This document shows, piece after piece, positions 34,762-47,386 of a DNA stretch of 60,389 nt (the stretch's first letter is position 1; the number at the start of each line of letters is the position of its first letter). The DNA is from a bacterium (GTDB lineage: Bacteria > SAR324 > XYD2-FULL-50-16). A model generated the notes under the pieces. That model was given only the letters and a program-made list of their open reading frames with translations. It was not told the DNA's origin and ran no database searches. The stretch is from the NCBI GenBank assembly GCA_018830885.1, contig JAHJRI010000274.1:1-60389 (forward strand), given 5' to 3'. The position numbers were made by a program, and so were the translations under genes.

Positions 34762-34834
34762 AGCATTTCAAAGATAGAAGTTGGCTGATTTAATTCTGGT
34801 GTTGGTATTCTTAAGGGGCAAAGGAGTGATCAAG

Positions 34835-36643
34835 ATGACTACAGCTGTTAATAGTCCGACCAATAGAGATACGTTTATGAAAGAACCGCTAAGACTATTA
34901 TTTTTGTTGGGGTTCCTCTCTTTTTTTGCAATATCGGGCTGTAATACGGAAAGCGGGGATACGGTTTCGAATGTTTCACCGGTTGTATCCGGCACGCCGT
35001 CCGCATCCGGCAACGATACCTACCAGCATGTCGATCAGGAAGGGGGTCTGGGCAGTTTTCAATATACCCAGAATCTGGGATCTGCTCCCCAGGATGTGTT
35101 TTTCATTTTTACAAATACCAATAGTACAGATGTGACAACAGCGTCCAGCGTCAGTTCCCTGAACTCAGAGGACGCAGCAATATTGGCTGAAGAGGGACCT
35201 GCTTTGCAGTCGCCAACGGGCGATCCGGATCTGGAAGCCTATGCACGGGAGCATGGGGTTGGGCTGAGAGGCACGCCGCAGGCCACCGCCTTCAATGCCA
35301 ATCCACCCGATATGAACCAGGCCGACCCCGAAGCGGGGTACTCATTGGCAGCTCCGGAACCACTATACACAATAGTTGGGGATACCCACACTTTCATGAA
35401 CAGTTCCACCACAGATACAATTCCGTCGACCCTGCGACAAATTGTGACAGATGGGTCGGTCACACTCAATATCTGGGTGGCCAACGATGCCTGGGATACC
35501 TGTTCCAAATGGTACTGCCTTAATCAGACCATGGTGGACGCCGTTGCTGGTAAATTTCTCAAGCCCGGTAATGAAAATGATATCTATGACTGGATGACCA
35601 ACGTGTTTGGGGCTCCCTGGGGTACTCACATTTACAATAACCTGATTTCCGCAACCGCTGCCCAAACCATAGATATCCTGTTTTTCGACATCAGCAATGA
35701 CGGGAATCTCACGAATTCTGAACCCAATGGTGGGATCCTCGGGTTTTTCTGGTCAAAAGATAACTATCTGGTCAGCAGTACCAATTATTCGAATCAACGG
35801 CTTCTTTTTTATATGGACTCGGTGCTGACAGCCAAAAAGACTGACGCCACCTGGGAGATCTCCGACTATTGGCCGGCGGAAATGGTTTCTACCCTGGCCC
35901 ATGAATTTCAACATATGATCCATTTTTACCAGAAAACGGTGTCGCGGGCGTCAGGTACCGGAACGGAGACCTGGATCAACGAAATGACCTCCATGGTGGC
36001 GGAAGATCTGCTGGCGGACAAAATAGCTGTCAACGGTCCCCGGGGAGTGGCCTACAGTGATTATACTGCGGGCAGCGCAGGCAATACCGGCGGCAGACTG
36101 CCCCTCTATAACCGGTACAACTATATCGGGCCCACGGTCTGGTACAGCGGGAACAGCGCCCTGATCAACTACGCCATCAACTACTCCTTTGGCGCCTACC
36201 TGGCCAGGAATTTCGGGGGTGCGGCACTTTTTCAGAAAGTCGTCCAGAGCAGTAAAACGGATTATCAGGCCATTACCAGCGCGCTGACAGACCTGGGCTA
36301 CAGTGAGTCTCTGACCACACTGCTCCAGAAATGGGGCGTGACGGTGCTTCTGTCGAATCGGACAAATGCGACAAGCGGATACCAGTATAACACGGGCAGC
36401 AAATTTACATCCACGCTGAATGGGATCACCTACAACCTTGGATCAAGCAACATGTTTAACTATACCTATTCTGGGACTGCGGGACCTTATTTGTATACGT
36501 CCTCAACGCTCACAGGTCTGGGAGGACATTATAAGACGTCCAATACCTATGTTCAGGTGGGAACTGCTGCAACCGGGACCTTTACTAAAACGGTGAGTAT
36601 GGCATCTGGTATAAAACTGACCGTCGTTACCAAAAGCCGTTAA
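34835..36643 (+). CDS. Lipoprotein metallopeptidase, M30-like
   Basis: A 602-residue exported protein. The signal ends in a lipobox ISGC with Cys36, so it is a lipoprotein. After a Ser/Thr/Pro-rich linker comes a peptidase-like domain with LAHEFQHMIHF (HExxH at residues 356-360) and a likely third ligand Glu in WINEMTSMVAED, the arrangement of family M30 (hyicolysin). Chain features such as YWPAEMVSTLAHEF and the repeated YN..YN.GG segments suggest a beta-rich C-terminal region. ATG 34835 has AAAGGAGTGATCAAG upstream; the frame is open further upstream from TTG 34781. Probably surface or periplasm facing. Substrate unknown. Confidence 0.8.
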   Translation: MTTAVNSPTNRDTFMKEPLRLLFLLGFLSFFAISGCNTESGDTVSNVSPVVSGTPSASGNDTYQHVDQEGGLGSFQYTQNLGSAPQDVFFIFTNTNSTDVTTASSVSSLNSEDAAILAEEGPALQSPTGDPDLEAYAREHGVGLRGTPQATAFNANPPDMNQADPEAGYSLAAPEPLYTIVGDTHTFMNSSTTDTIPSTLRQIVTDGSVTLNIWVANDAWDTCSKWYCLNQTMVDAVAGKFLKPGNENDIYDWMTNVFGAPWGTHIYNNLISATAAQTIDILFFDISNDGNLTNSEPNGGILGFFWSKDNYLVSSTNYSNQRLLFYMDSVLTAKKTDATWEISDYWPAEMVSTLAHEFQHMIHFYQKTVSRASGTGTETWINEMTSMVAEDLLADKIAVNGPRGVAYSDYTAGSAGNTGGRLPLYNRYNYIGPTVWYSGNSALINYAINYSFGAYLARNFGGAALFQKVVQSSKTDYQAITSALTDLGYSESLTTLLQKWGVTVLLSNRTNATSGYQYNTGSKFTSTLNGITYNLGSSNMFNYTYSGTAGPYLYTSSTLTGLGGHYKTSNTYVQVGTAATGTFTKTVSMASGIKLTVVTKSR

Positions 36644-36757
36644 TAGCCATGGGAAGCCGGAAATTCCTTAAAAAGGGCGTTTTAACAGGGCTCTGTCCCT
36701 CATGGGAATTGATATAACCTTGAACCAGGCACCGGTATCGTCCAATCGGAGAAGTCC

Positions 36758-37138
36758 ATGAATCAGCAGTTAAGACAGGGGGGCGTTTTTCTGAAAATAG
36801 TCTACTCGCTGATTTTTCTGGGCGCACTGCTCATAATCCCGATTGAAAAGAATGCCATGTCACAGACCGATTGTGAGCGAGTAGCAGTCGCGAAAACCGT
36901 TCTTATGCAGATTCAAGGCAAAATATCGGTCAAGGGATCCGAACCGCACACCTATCTTTGTCTGAGCACGGACTCGGGGATAGATTATCGCCTGACAGGA
37001 GTGCTGAGAGAGGTGATCTGGAACCGATATCAACAGTTGACAGTCACATTGGAGGGTATTGTTACGAAAGCGGAACTCGGTCCCGGGTTTCCGGCGGAGT
37101 TTGAAGTGCATAAAATCATTACAACCGATCTGAAGTGA
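36758..37138 (+). CDS. Small exported protein, function unknown
   Basis: A 126-residue product with an N-terminal signal or anchor (VYSLIFLGALLIIPIE), two cysteines (DCERVA, YLCLSTDSG) and a beta-rich body (SVKGSEPHTYLCLSTDSGI in part) that resembles small OB-like or lipocalin-like folds. I do not recognise the family. ATG 36758 has CGGAGAAGTCC upstream. The next gene starts 31 nt after its stop, so they are probably co-transcribed. Confidence 0.7.
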   Translation: MNQQLRQGGVFLKIVYSLIFLGALLIIPIEKNAMSQTDCERVAVAKTVLMQIQGKISVKGSEPHTYLCLSTDSGIDYRLTGVLREVIWNRYQQLTVTLEGIVTKAELGPGFPAEFEVHKIITTDLK

Positions 37139-37169
37139 TCTCTTGAACACCCTTCTGGGAATAAAACTT

Positions 37170-37709
37170 ATGCGTTCTTACATCAAAACGTTTGTCACAA
37201 CCTTGATTTTGTGTCTGATCGCGACATCTGCACTGGCGGATATCCGGGTAGGGGTTGAGGTGCCGTTGTCTTACAGCTTCAAGTCGGCTGACGATGGGTC
37301 AAGCCTGGCAGCCGACGGACTTCCTGTGGGGTTTATCCTGTTGGCTCAGCTCCCGTTTTTCCCTGTCGGTGCAGGAATGGAGAGCTACGAGATAAAACTG
37401 GATCAAACGGGGAATCACAAAATATCAATGCTCATGGCAGATCTTTTCTATGTACTGCCGGTACCGGTTGTTAATATTGCAGTGGGTGCAGGCTATGGGA
37501 CCGTTGAAGTCAAAGGAGATAATGCCGCCTACTATGAACAAACCAACTGCTCCCAGTACTTTCTCAGGTTCGGGCTTCCCGTTGGTCCTCTGTTTGAGCT
37601 GATCGGGAGTGTTCATAATGTATTTGCACGGGTCAAGACCCGCAACAGCAATAACCTGCTGGAGGCGGGTGGCATCCTGACAACCTTTGGGATTGCGGTT
37701 GGTTTTTAG
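37170..37709 (+). CDS. Exported beta-barrel-like protein
   Basis: A 179-residue protein from ATG 37170 (GGGAATAAAACTT before it) with a signal peptide cleaved after ALA. The mature part alternates polar and hydrophobic residues, is glycine-rich, and ends GGILTTFGIAVGF with a terminal Phe, the pattern of small outer-membrane beta-barrels (OmpW/OprF-like size). A TTG at 37143 would add nine residues. No family was recognised with certainty. Confidence 0.7.
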   Translation: MRSYIKTFVTTLILCLIATSALADIRVGVEVPLSYSFKSADDGSSLAADGLPVGFILLAQLPFFPVGAGMESYEIKLDQTGNHKISMLMADLFYVLPVPVVNIAVGAGYGTVEVKGDNAAYYEQTNCSQYFLRFGLPVGPLFELIGSVHNVFARVKTRNSNNLLEAGGILTTFGIAVGF

Positions 37710-37747
37710 GGGGTTTGACAGGATCAACATATTCAGGAGTGTATAGC

Positions 37748-39067
37748 ATGAGTCAGGGTCCGAAACGGTGGAACGAACGCCTTTATATCAGGGATTTAGC
37801 AGACAGAGTGGGTGAGACCCACACCTTGCAGGGCTGGGTGCAGTTTACCTGCAAGTCGGGCAAAATCCGTTTCCTGGGGCTGAGAGACGGATCGGGGATT
37901 GTGCAGTGTGTCATGGTCCAGGAGGAGATGGAGAGTCAGCAATTCGACTTGTTTTCGCAGCTGAAGCAGGAAACCAGCATCCGACTGACGGGCGTCGTGC
38001 AGCCATCAGAACGATCCCAGTACGGGATCGAAATTCTGGCCAGAGAGATCGAAATTCTGGGAACCTCAAATCAGTTCCCCATTACGCCGAAGGAACATGG
38101 GATTGATTTTTTACTGGGGTATCGCCACCTCTGGTTACGTTCAAAGAGACAGGCTGCCATTTCGCAAATCCGCAGTACCATTATCCAGGCCATCCGTGAT
38201 TTTCTGTTCTCCTTTCATTTTGTACAGATGGATTCTCCGGTCATTACACGAAGTGTCGGTGAAGAACCAAAGGGCTTGTTCTCGGTTGATTATTTTGATC
38301 TGGGTACGGTTTACCTGGCACAGACCGGGCAACTCTATCTGGAAGCCTCGATCTCGGCCCATGGACGTGTTTTTTGCTTCGGCCCGACCTTTCTGCAGAG
38401 AAATCGAAAACAAGACGGCATCTGAGGGAATTCTGGATGCTGGAAGCGGAAATGGCTTTTTTCGATAATGATGATAATATGGATCTGGAAGAAGGATCTG
38501 ATCAAGTTCATCATCAACCGGGTTTTGGAACGGTCGGGATGGCAGCTGAAACAGCTGGAGCGGGATACGGAGATGCTCAGCAGCTGCCTCAAACCCTTCA
38601 AACGTTGCAGTTATACAGAGGCGGTAGATATTCTGCGGAAAAAAGGCAGCGCTGTTCAATGGGGAGAAGATCTGGGAGCGGCGGATGAAACCCTCCTCAC
38701 AGAGGATTCGGATGTTCCGGCGTTCGTCTATGATTATCCAAGGGCGGTGAAGGCTTTTTATATGAAAAACAACGAACTGGATCCGAGAACGGTCAAGTGT
38801 GCAGATCTGCTCGCCCCCGAAGGTTTTGGTGAAATTATCGGTGGCAGTCAACGTGAGGATTCCCTGGCGTTGCTGGAGACCAGAATCCGGGAAGAGAATC
38901 TTCCCATGGAAAACGATGAATGGTACCTCGATATCCGGCGTTATGGCACCGTGGTTCATTCCGGGTTCGGTCTGGGTCTGGAACGACTGGTCGGCTGGAT
39001 CTGCGTGATTCAGCATATTCGTGAGGCCATTCCTTTTCCGCGCCTGATGGAACGGGTGACCCCCTGA
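37748..39067 (+). pseudogene. asnS: Asparaginyl-tRNA synthetase with two compensating frameshifts
   Basis: Class IIb synthetase charging tRNA-Asn. The N-terminal OB domain (LQGWVQFTCKSGKIRFLGLRDGSG) and motif 2 region VFCFGPTF are in the first frame from ATG 37748 (AGGAGTGTATAGC before it). At about 38393 one base is missing, and the expected AEKSKTRRHLREFWMLEAEM continues in another frame. At 38494-38495 one extra G returns the reading to the frame coding DLIKFIINRVLE and on to motif 3 (GFGLGLERLVGW) and a TGA at 39065. The changes are -1 and +1 and just 100 nt apart, so all family motifs survive. Either two sequencing errors or a real lesion. Full length would be about 439 residues, normal for AsnRS. 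Confidence 0.88.
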
Positions 39068-39155
39068 CCGTTGAGGTTTTTGTCTGACTCAACAGCGGAC
39101 CATAAGCTTTCTGCGATTGCTCATTGATCTGTTTTTAATACAGAAAAAGGTTTAT

Positions 39156-39860
39156 ATGAAAATATGGGGAATTTCAGATACGCATTTTCAGCACGGACAG
39201 GTGGACTCGATGAGCAACTATGGCGAGGTCTGGGTTCACCATACGGAAAAAATAATAGAGAACTGGAAAGAGGTTGTCAGTGGGGAGGATCTGGTTCTGA
39301 TCGGTGGCGATATCGTCTGGTCCACCCGTCTTGATCAGGCCCTGACCGATATCCGCATGATCGACCGACTTCCCGGAAAGATGAAGATTATCATTCAGGG
39401 GAATCATGACTGCTGGTGGCAGGAGTATGAATCTGTTTGCGGCGCCATGCCGGAAACGATCGTTGCCCTGGAGGGAAATGCGGTCAAACTGGAAGGTCAG
39501 GTCATTTGTGGGACCCGCGGTTGGATATCACCCAACGATCCGGATTTTGAAGTCCTGGATCGCAATACCTTCGATCGGGAGATGGTATTGCTCAGGAACG
39601 CTCTCGATGCAGCCGTCAAACTGGACCCCGTGGATGGGATTCATCTGCTGATGCATTTCCCACCCTTTACGACCAATGGGTATCGGACCCCGTTTTTTGA
39701 TCGCATCCTGGAATATCCGGTAATCACCTGCACCTATGGTCATTTCCATGTCAAAAAGGAATGGGATGCGCTGCCAAAGGGGATGATCGAAGGCATCACC
39801 TTTCATTTGACATCCACAGACTACCTCGAAAATAAACCCGTCCTTATCTGGCAGGGATAA
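39156..39860 (+). CDS. Calcineurin-like metallophosphoesterase
   Basis: A 234-residue metallophosphoesterase with every metal motif in order: GISDTHF, IGGDIV, QGNHDCWW, LLMHFPPF and YGHFHV. It resembles predicted phosphohydrolases of the YmdB/YfcE-unrelated COG1768 type (single small catalytic domain). ATG 39156 is preceded by AAAAAGGTTTAT. Substrate unknown. It follows asnS by 88 nt and may share its transcript. Confidence 0.85.
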   Translation: MKIWGISDTHFQHGQVDSMSNYGEVWVHHTEKIIENWKEVVSGEDLVLIGGDIVWSTRLDQALTDIRMIDRLPGKMKIIIQGNHDCWWQEYESVCGAMPETIVALEGNAVKLEGQVICGTRGWISPNDPDFEVLDRNTFDREMVLLRNALDAAVKLDPVDGIHLLMHFPPFTTNGYRTPFFDRILEYPVITCTYGHFHVKKEWDALPKGMIEGITFHLTSTDYLENKPVLIWQG

Positions 39861-40030
39861 GTCCTGTCTCCCAAAAAAACAGTCTGAAAGCAACACTCAT
39901 CTGGAATTAACAAACACGGGTTTGCATGCCTAAGTTAATGACATTGAGCATGAAGTAGCAGAACGCTGCGGAATGCGGTTGGTCTGCAGGAATGTTTTGT
40001 GCTGGGAAGATTGCCTGGCTGGTATCTGAT

Positions 40031-40057
40031 CCGATGGAGAAACAGGTTCTCCATCGG
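40031..40057. terminator. Perfect 11-bp hairpin after icd
   Basis: CCGATGGAGAA and TTCTCCATCGG pair perfectly around a 5-nt loop, 73 nt beyond the stop of icd (minus strand) in the convergent spacer with the metallophosphoesterase. No T run, so it may act with Rho or as an mRNA 3'-end stabiliser. Confidence 0.65.
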
Positions 40058-40130
40058 TGAAAGACAAGTCCTCCGGCACAGGTTTTTGGCTCACCCGTGC
40101 AAGAGGACACTTTTCCGAATCAATCTCTAG

Positions 40131-42920
<2,790 letters not shown>

Positions 42921-43640
42921 ATGAAACTGGAAACGACCCACCTGACAAAAATCTACAATAAACGTACCGTCGTCAGGGATGTCTCCTTTAACATCTCCCG
43001 GGGAGAAGTTGTCGGGTTGCTGGGTGCGAATGGCGCCGGCAAGACTACCAGTTTCTATATGGTGGTGGGGGTTATCCGGCCACACTCAGGAACGATCCTG
43101 CTGGACAATGAGGATATTACCACTCTTCCCATGTACAAAAGAGCGCGCAGAGGACTGGGGTATCTGCCTCAGGAGGCCTCCGTCTTCAGAAAACTGAATG
43201 TTGAGGATAACCTCTTTGCCATTTTGCAGACATTGAAACTGACCCAAAAAGAACAGAGAAAAACAGCTGACCGTCTGCTCGACGAATTGCGAATCAACCA
43301 CATTCGGAAGAACAAGGGGTATTCACTGTCCGGTGGCGAACGAAGAAGAGTCGAAATCGCGCGGGCATTAGTGACCCGACCGAAATTCATGCTCCTGGAT
43401 GAACCTTTTGCCGGTGTGGACCCGATCGCCGTACTGGATATTCAGGAAGTAATCCGCGAGCTGGCCGGTCGCAACATCGGCATTCTCATCACGGACCACA
43501 ATGTCCGGGAGACCCTTGGTATCACTGATCGCGCATATATCATGAACGACGGGCAGATCATGGTGGAAGGAACCCCGGATTACATCATCAATAACGAGCT
43601 GGCCAAAAAAGTCTATCTGGGAGAGAATTTCAAACTCTGA
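42921..43640 (+). CDS. lptB: LPS export ABC transporter ATPase LptB
   Basis: The cytoplasmic ATPase that powers LPS transport through LptFG and the Lpt bridge. 239 residues with Walker [10 protein letters not shown] (35-43), [19 protein letters not shown], signature [15 protein letters not shown], Walker [14 protein letters not shown] and switch His in [11 protein letters not shown]. These match LptB rather than branched-chain amino-acid ATPases. ATG 42921. lptA/lptC and rpoN, common neighbours, are not present; smc follows after 46 nt. Confidence 0.95.
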   Translation: MKLETTHLTKIYNKRTVVRDVSFNISRGEVVGLLGANGAGKTTSFYMVVGVIRPHSGTILLDNEDITTLPMYKRARRGLGYLPQEASVFRKLNVEDNLFAILQTLKLTQKEQRKTADRLLDELRINHIRKNKGYSLSGGERRRVEIARALVTRPKFMLLDEPFAGVDPIAVLDIQEVIRELAGRNIGILITDHNVRETLGITDRAYIMNDGQIMVEGTPDYIINNELAKKVYLGENFKL

Positions 43641-43686
43641 TTCCGGATTGTCTCCAATCCCTCCAAAACTATAAAAACCAAGATTC

Positions 43687-46600
43687 ATGCGTTTGCTTCG
43701 TCTTGAAATCGCCGGCTTCAAATCTTTTTGTGACAAAACGGTGCTGAATTTTGTCCAGGATGGCATTTCAATCGTGGTGGGTCCCAACGGCTGCGGGAAG
43801 AGTAACCTGGTCGATGCCATCCGCTGGGCATTGGGAGAACAGAGCGCCAAACACCTGCGTGGCAGCAGCATGGAAGATGTCATCTTTGCCGGCAGCAGCG
43901 TCCGTCAGTCCGTCAGCATGGCCCAGGTCACACTGGTTTTCTCCAACCCCGAACATGACACGATTCCGAAGTATACCGAGTTCTCAGAGATTTCCGTAAC
44001 CCGACGGCTCTACCGGAGTGGGGAAAGTCAGTATATGATCAATAAAACCCCCTGTCGCCTGACGGACATCCGCGAACTGTTCATGGATACAGGTGTTGGT
44101 GGAAAGGGGTACTCGATCATTGAGCAGGGGAAAATCGAGCAGATCGTCACCAGTCGTGCGGAGGAGCGGCGATCGATCATTGACGAGGCTGCCGGGATCG
44201 TCAAGTTCAAGGCCAAACGCAAGGAAGCAGAAAGGAAGTTTGCAGCCTCCAAACAGAATCTGCTGCGCGTGGAAGACATCATTGCAGAGCTGGTTCGACA
44301 GGAGGAGACACTGCGGGAACAGGTCTCGCAGGCGGAAACCTATCTGTATGCGAAGGCCCGCCTGGAACGATTGCAGCACTGTACGGCGGCCACGCGCTGG
44401 TTTTACTTGACCGAAGAGGCCGACAAAATCATGGAGTCCCTTGAGAAAAACCGGTATTCCGAAGAAGAACTGGCGGTGACCATCGCCACTCTGGAAGTAC
44501 AGGGTGCGTCCCTTCAGCTCGCACTATCTGGAAAGGAGGCCGCCCAGGAGGATCTCCGGCAGACCATCCAGGGGCACAAGGAACAGATTATAAAGCTGGA
44601 GGGAAAGTTGGAGACCGACCGGGCGGCCATTGACAACCTGGATGAATGGCAGAAAAAAGGACTGGATGAAAGTCAACTGATCCAACGGCAGATAGAAACC
44701 ATTGAATTTCAAATCGCCAGTCACCAAAAGGATGAAGCCCTGTATGAAACCAGAATAGCGGAAACGACCATGCAATTGAACCGCCTGCTTGAATTTGAAA
44801 AAATCAAGGAGCGGGAACTGGTTGATAAACGCTCCAGTTTGGAGAAAAGCCAGTCGGAAGAACTGACCGTCGTCAAACGGATGAATGATGAGCAGAATCA
44901 GCTGAAGCAATCCCAGGAACGACGGGAAGAACTGAGGGAGAGTGAAACGTCGGCCAGAAATCAATTGGACCTGATGATGGCTGACGGTCTTGATCTGGAT
45001 GGTCATCTTGACTTGTCCATCAAGAAGCTGGAGGGCAAAAGAGAAGCGAAAACACTTTGTCAGGGCCGTATTGAATCACTGGAGCCGATCATCGAAGATC
45101 TGAACCAGCAGGTCAAAACCTGCCAGGATCGTCTCCAGTCATTGTCCCAGTCATCCAATCAGGCCGAAAACCGCTACCAGTCTCTCCAGGAGTTAATCGA
45201 CAGCCACGAAGTCTACGATTCGGCAACCAAAGTGTTCCTGGATTATCTGGACCGGCATCCCGGGCAGGCGCAAGCGGTCGGATATCAGGGCACGCTGGCT
45301 GAACTGGTTGCTCCGCCTCGGGAGGCACTGCCCCAGACAACAGCGTTTTTGAACCGCTACTTCAACCTGCTGGTCTTTTCATCGGTGGACCGTCTGCAGG
45401 ATCTTGTTCAAATAGTCAATGATTTGGAGGTCGAACAGCTGCAGCTGTTTTTCATGGACCTGATTGAAACGTCTCCTCCCGGGGAGAATGGCGAGTTCAA
45501 ACGCTGGATTCAAAGCCGGGCAGGCGAGTCAAACGCAGTGCCCCTGGCAGATTCATTTCAACTGGTCGACAGACCGCTTTTTGAGCTCAGCCGCGAAATG
45601 CTGCTGGAGGGGGCTGGTTTGATCGACCCGGATGCTGCCATTATGACCCGGGCCAAAATCTTTCTTCTGGGAAAACCCGGAAAATCAAACCAGGCAGGCC
45701 TGTTTTTTAAACGCCAGGAGGAGCTTGTCACACTCGAAAAGAGTCTGCAGCAATTCAAAATGGATATCCAGGCGGCGGATGACCGGTTGACCGAAACGTC
45801 GGTGCTTCTGGAAGAACATCAGCGGAACCTGGGCCGATACCGGAAAGAGATGATCGATCTGGATCTGGAGATTCTGGCTGCCGAAAACGAGCTGGATGCC
45901 AGAAAACTGGAGAAAGAGAGATTGCTGAACGGGCAGAAACTCTTGCGGGATCAGCTGGAGCAACTGCAACAATCCCGGCGTATCCTTGAGGAAAAAATCA
46001 CGGCTGTCTCCGTCACGGTTGACGAAAACCACAGCAGACATCTGGCGGTGCAGGCGGAAATTCAGAAACTGAGATCTGTCATCGATGCGGCAGATATGGA
46101 TAAGCAGGAGTATACCGAAGAATTGCAGCTGTTGAGAATCAATCTGGCCAGTCTGGAAGAGAAGCGGAAGAACAACCTGCTGATGGTGGAACGATTGGGA
46201 GAAGACCTCCAGCAGAAAAAGGAACAGCAGTTGGAGATCAACCGCCGTTTTCTGGAAACAAAGGATAAAAAGGCCGCGATTCATGCCTCGCTGGAAAAAT
46301 CAAACGAGGCGCTGCCCAGACAGTTAAAGTTGCTCGGTGCTGTTGAAATCGAACTGAAAACAGTGATGGACACCATCGAAAAGGATCGCAGCCGGTTTAC
46401 TGAAATCCAGACTGCGATTGTCAGGGAACAGAAAAAAAAGACCGGTCTGACAGACAGGAATCACAAACTCGATATCCGCCTGGCTCAGTTGACACAGGAA
46501 GCGAAAAATATTGCGGATAACCTCTATGCTGAGAACCGGATCATGCCGGCGGAACTGATTGAAACCTTCGATGTCCGGCAGTTTGATATTGAGGCCGAGG

Positions 46601-47280
46601 CGGAGACGATAACCCTTCTCAAACAGTCTATCGGTGGCATGGATGATGTCAACCTGGCAGCAAAAAAAGAGTATGATATCCTGAAGGAGAGACTCGATTT
46701 CCTGACGACCCAGTCGGCGGACCTGGAACAGAGCATCAGTGCCCTGGAGAATTCGATCAACAAAATCAATCAGGAATCTCGACGTCGGTTCAGAGATGTG
46801 TTCAAGCTGATCAATCAGCAGTTCAGCAAGCTTTTTCCGCAGTTGTTCGGCGGCGGCGAGGCCTACCTGGAGTTGACCGATGAGTCGGATCTATTGGAAT
46901 CAGGAGTGGAGATCATTGCCCAGCCACCCGGAAAGAAACTGCAAAACATGACTCTCTTGAGCGGTGGCGAAAAAGCGCTGACAGCCATCGCGCTGGTCTT
47001 TTCCATTTTCCAGATCAAACCCAGCCCCTTCTGCCTGCTGGATGAAGTGGATGCTCCGCTGGACGAAGCCAATAATGAACGATTCAACCGACATGTCAAA
47101 CTACTGACGGCGAACTCGCAGTTTATTATTATCACCCATAACAAGAAGACCATGGAGATCGGTGATGCGCTCTTTGGTGTGACCATGGAAGAGCCGGGGA
47201 GTTCCAAAATCGTTTCGGTGGATTTTAACCGTTTCGAAATGGGGCCGGAAACGGAAACCGCCTGGGTGGAAGGATTCTAA
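43687..47280 (+). CDS. smc: Chromosome segregation protein SMC
   Basis: The ATPase of the bacterial condensin, acting with ScpA and ScpB. 1197 residues. Head: MRLLRLEIAGFKSFCD, Walker A GPNGCGKSN (32-40), KYTEFSEISVTRRLYRSGES and the Q-loop region. Two long coiled coils (about 165-500 and 660-1020) flank a hinge (about 515-660), whose sequence (RVAPPREALPQ-type start, LFFMDLIET) is diverged from the usual SMC hinge. The C-terminal head carries LLSGGEKALTAIAL and Walker B CLLDEVDAPLDEAN. It starts at ATG 43687. The PfaC-like gene begins 107 nt after its stop. Confidence 0.95.
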   Translation: MRLLRLEIAGFKSFCDKTVLNFVQDGISIVVGPNGCGKSNLVDAIRWALGEQSAKHLRGSSMEDVIFAGSSVRQSVSMAQVTLVFSNPEHDTIPKYTEFSEISVTRRLYRSGESQYMINKTPCRLTDIRELFMDTGVGGKGYSIIEQGKIEQIVTSRAEERRSIIDEAAGIVKFKAKRKEAERKFAASKQNLLRVEDIIAELVRQEETLREQVSQAETYLYAKARLERLQHCTAATRWFYLTEEADKIMESLEKNRYSEEELAVTIATLEVQGASLQLALSGKEAAQEDLRQTIQGHKEQIIKLEGKLETDRAAIDNLDEWQKKGLDESQLIQRQIETIEFQIASHQKDEALYETRIAETTMQLNRLLEFEKIKERELVDKRSSLEKSQSEELTVVKRMNDEQNQLKQSQERREELRESETSARNQLDLMMADGLDLDGHLDLSIKKLEGKREAKTLCQGRIESLEPIIEDLNQQVKTCQDRLQSLSQSSNQAENRYQSLQELIDSHEVYDSATKVFLDYLDRHPGQAQAVGYQGTLAELVAPPREALPQTTAFLNRYFNLLVFSSVDRLQDLVQIVNDLEVEQLQLFFMDLIETSPPGENGEFKRWIQSRAGESNAVPLADSFQLVDRPLFELSREMLLEGAGLIDPDAAIMTRAKIFLLGKPGKSNQAGLFFKRQEELVTLEKSLQQFKMDIQAADDRLTETSVLLEEHQRNLGRYRKEMIDLDLEILAAENELDARKLEKERLLNGQKLLRDQLEQLQQSRRILEEKITAVSVTVDENHSRHLAVQAEIQKLRSVIDAADMDKQEYTEELQLLRINLASLEEKRKNNLLMVERLGEDLQQKKEQQLEINRRFLETKDKKAAIHASLEKSNEALPRQLKLLGAVEIELKTVMDTIEKDRSRFTEIQTAIVREQKKKTGLTDRNHKLDIRLAQLTQEAKNIADNLYAENRIMPAELIETFDVRQFDIEAEAETITLLKQSIGGMDDVNLAAKKEYDILKERLDFLTTQSADLEQSISALENSINKINQESRRRFRDVFKLINQQFSKLFPQLFGGGEAYLELTDESDLLESGVEIIAQPPGKKLQNMTLLSGGEKALTAIALVFSIFQIKPSPFCLLDEVDAPLDEANNERFNRHVKLLTANSQFIIITHNKKTMEIGDALFGVTMEEPGSSKIVSVDFNRFEMGPETETAWVEGF

Positions 47281-47386
47281 ACCATGGTTTTCCGATTGGT
47301 GGATTTAAGATAGACTATCCGGAGTACAGGCCTGTTTCTGGCCATGGGCCGTTCACCGAATATAAGCATATACAGGGAAAAAACGG

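Noticed and set aside
34712-34777. 21-residue peptide frame before the M30-like gene (contains AAGGAGGA)
   Set aside because: Too short to support; the Shine-Dalgarno-like bases are inside the frame, and no attenuator structure follows.
37725-37747. TTGACA before asnS as a promoter
   Set aside because: No -10 element at a usable distance; TATAGC is 21 nt away and lies in the ribosome-binding region.
43769-47207. Long minus-strand and alternative-frame ORFs inside smc, lhr and pfaC
   Set aside because: They are antisense or shifted shadows of clearly conserved genes, without ribosome-binding sites or family features.
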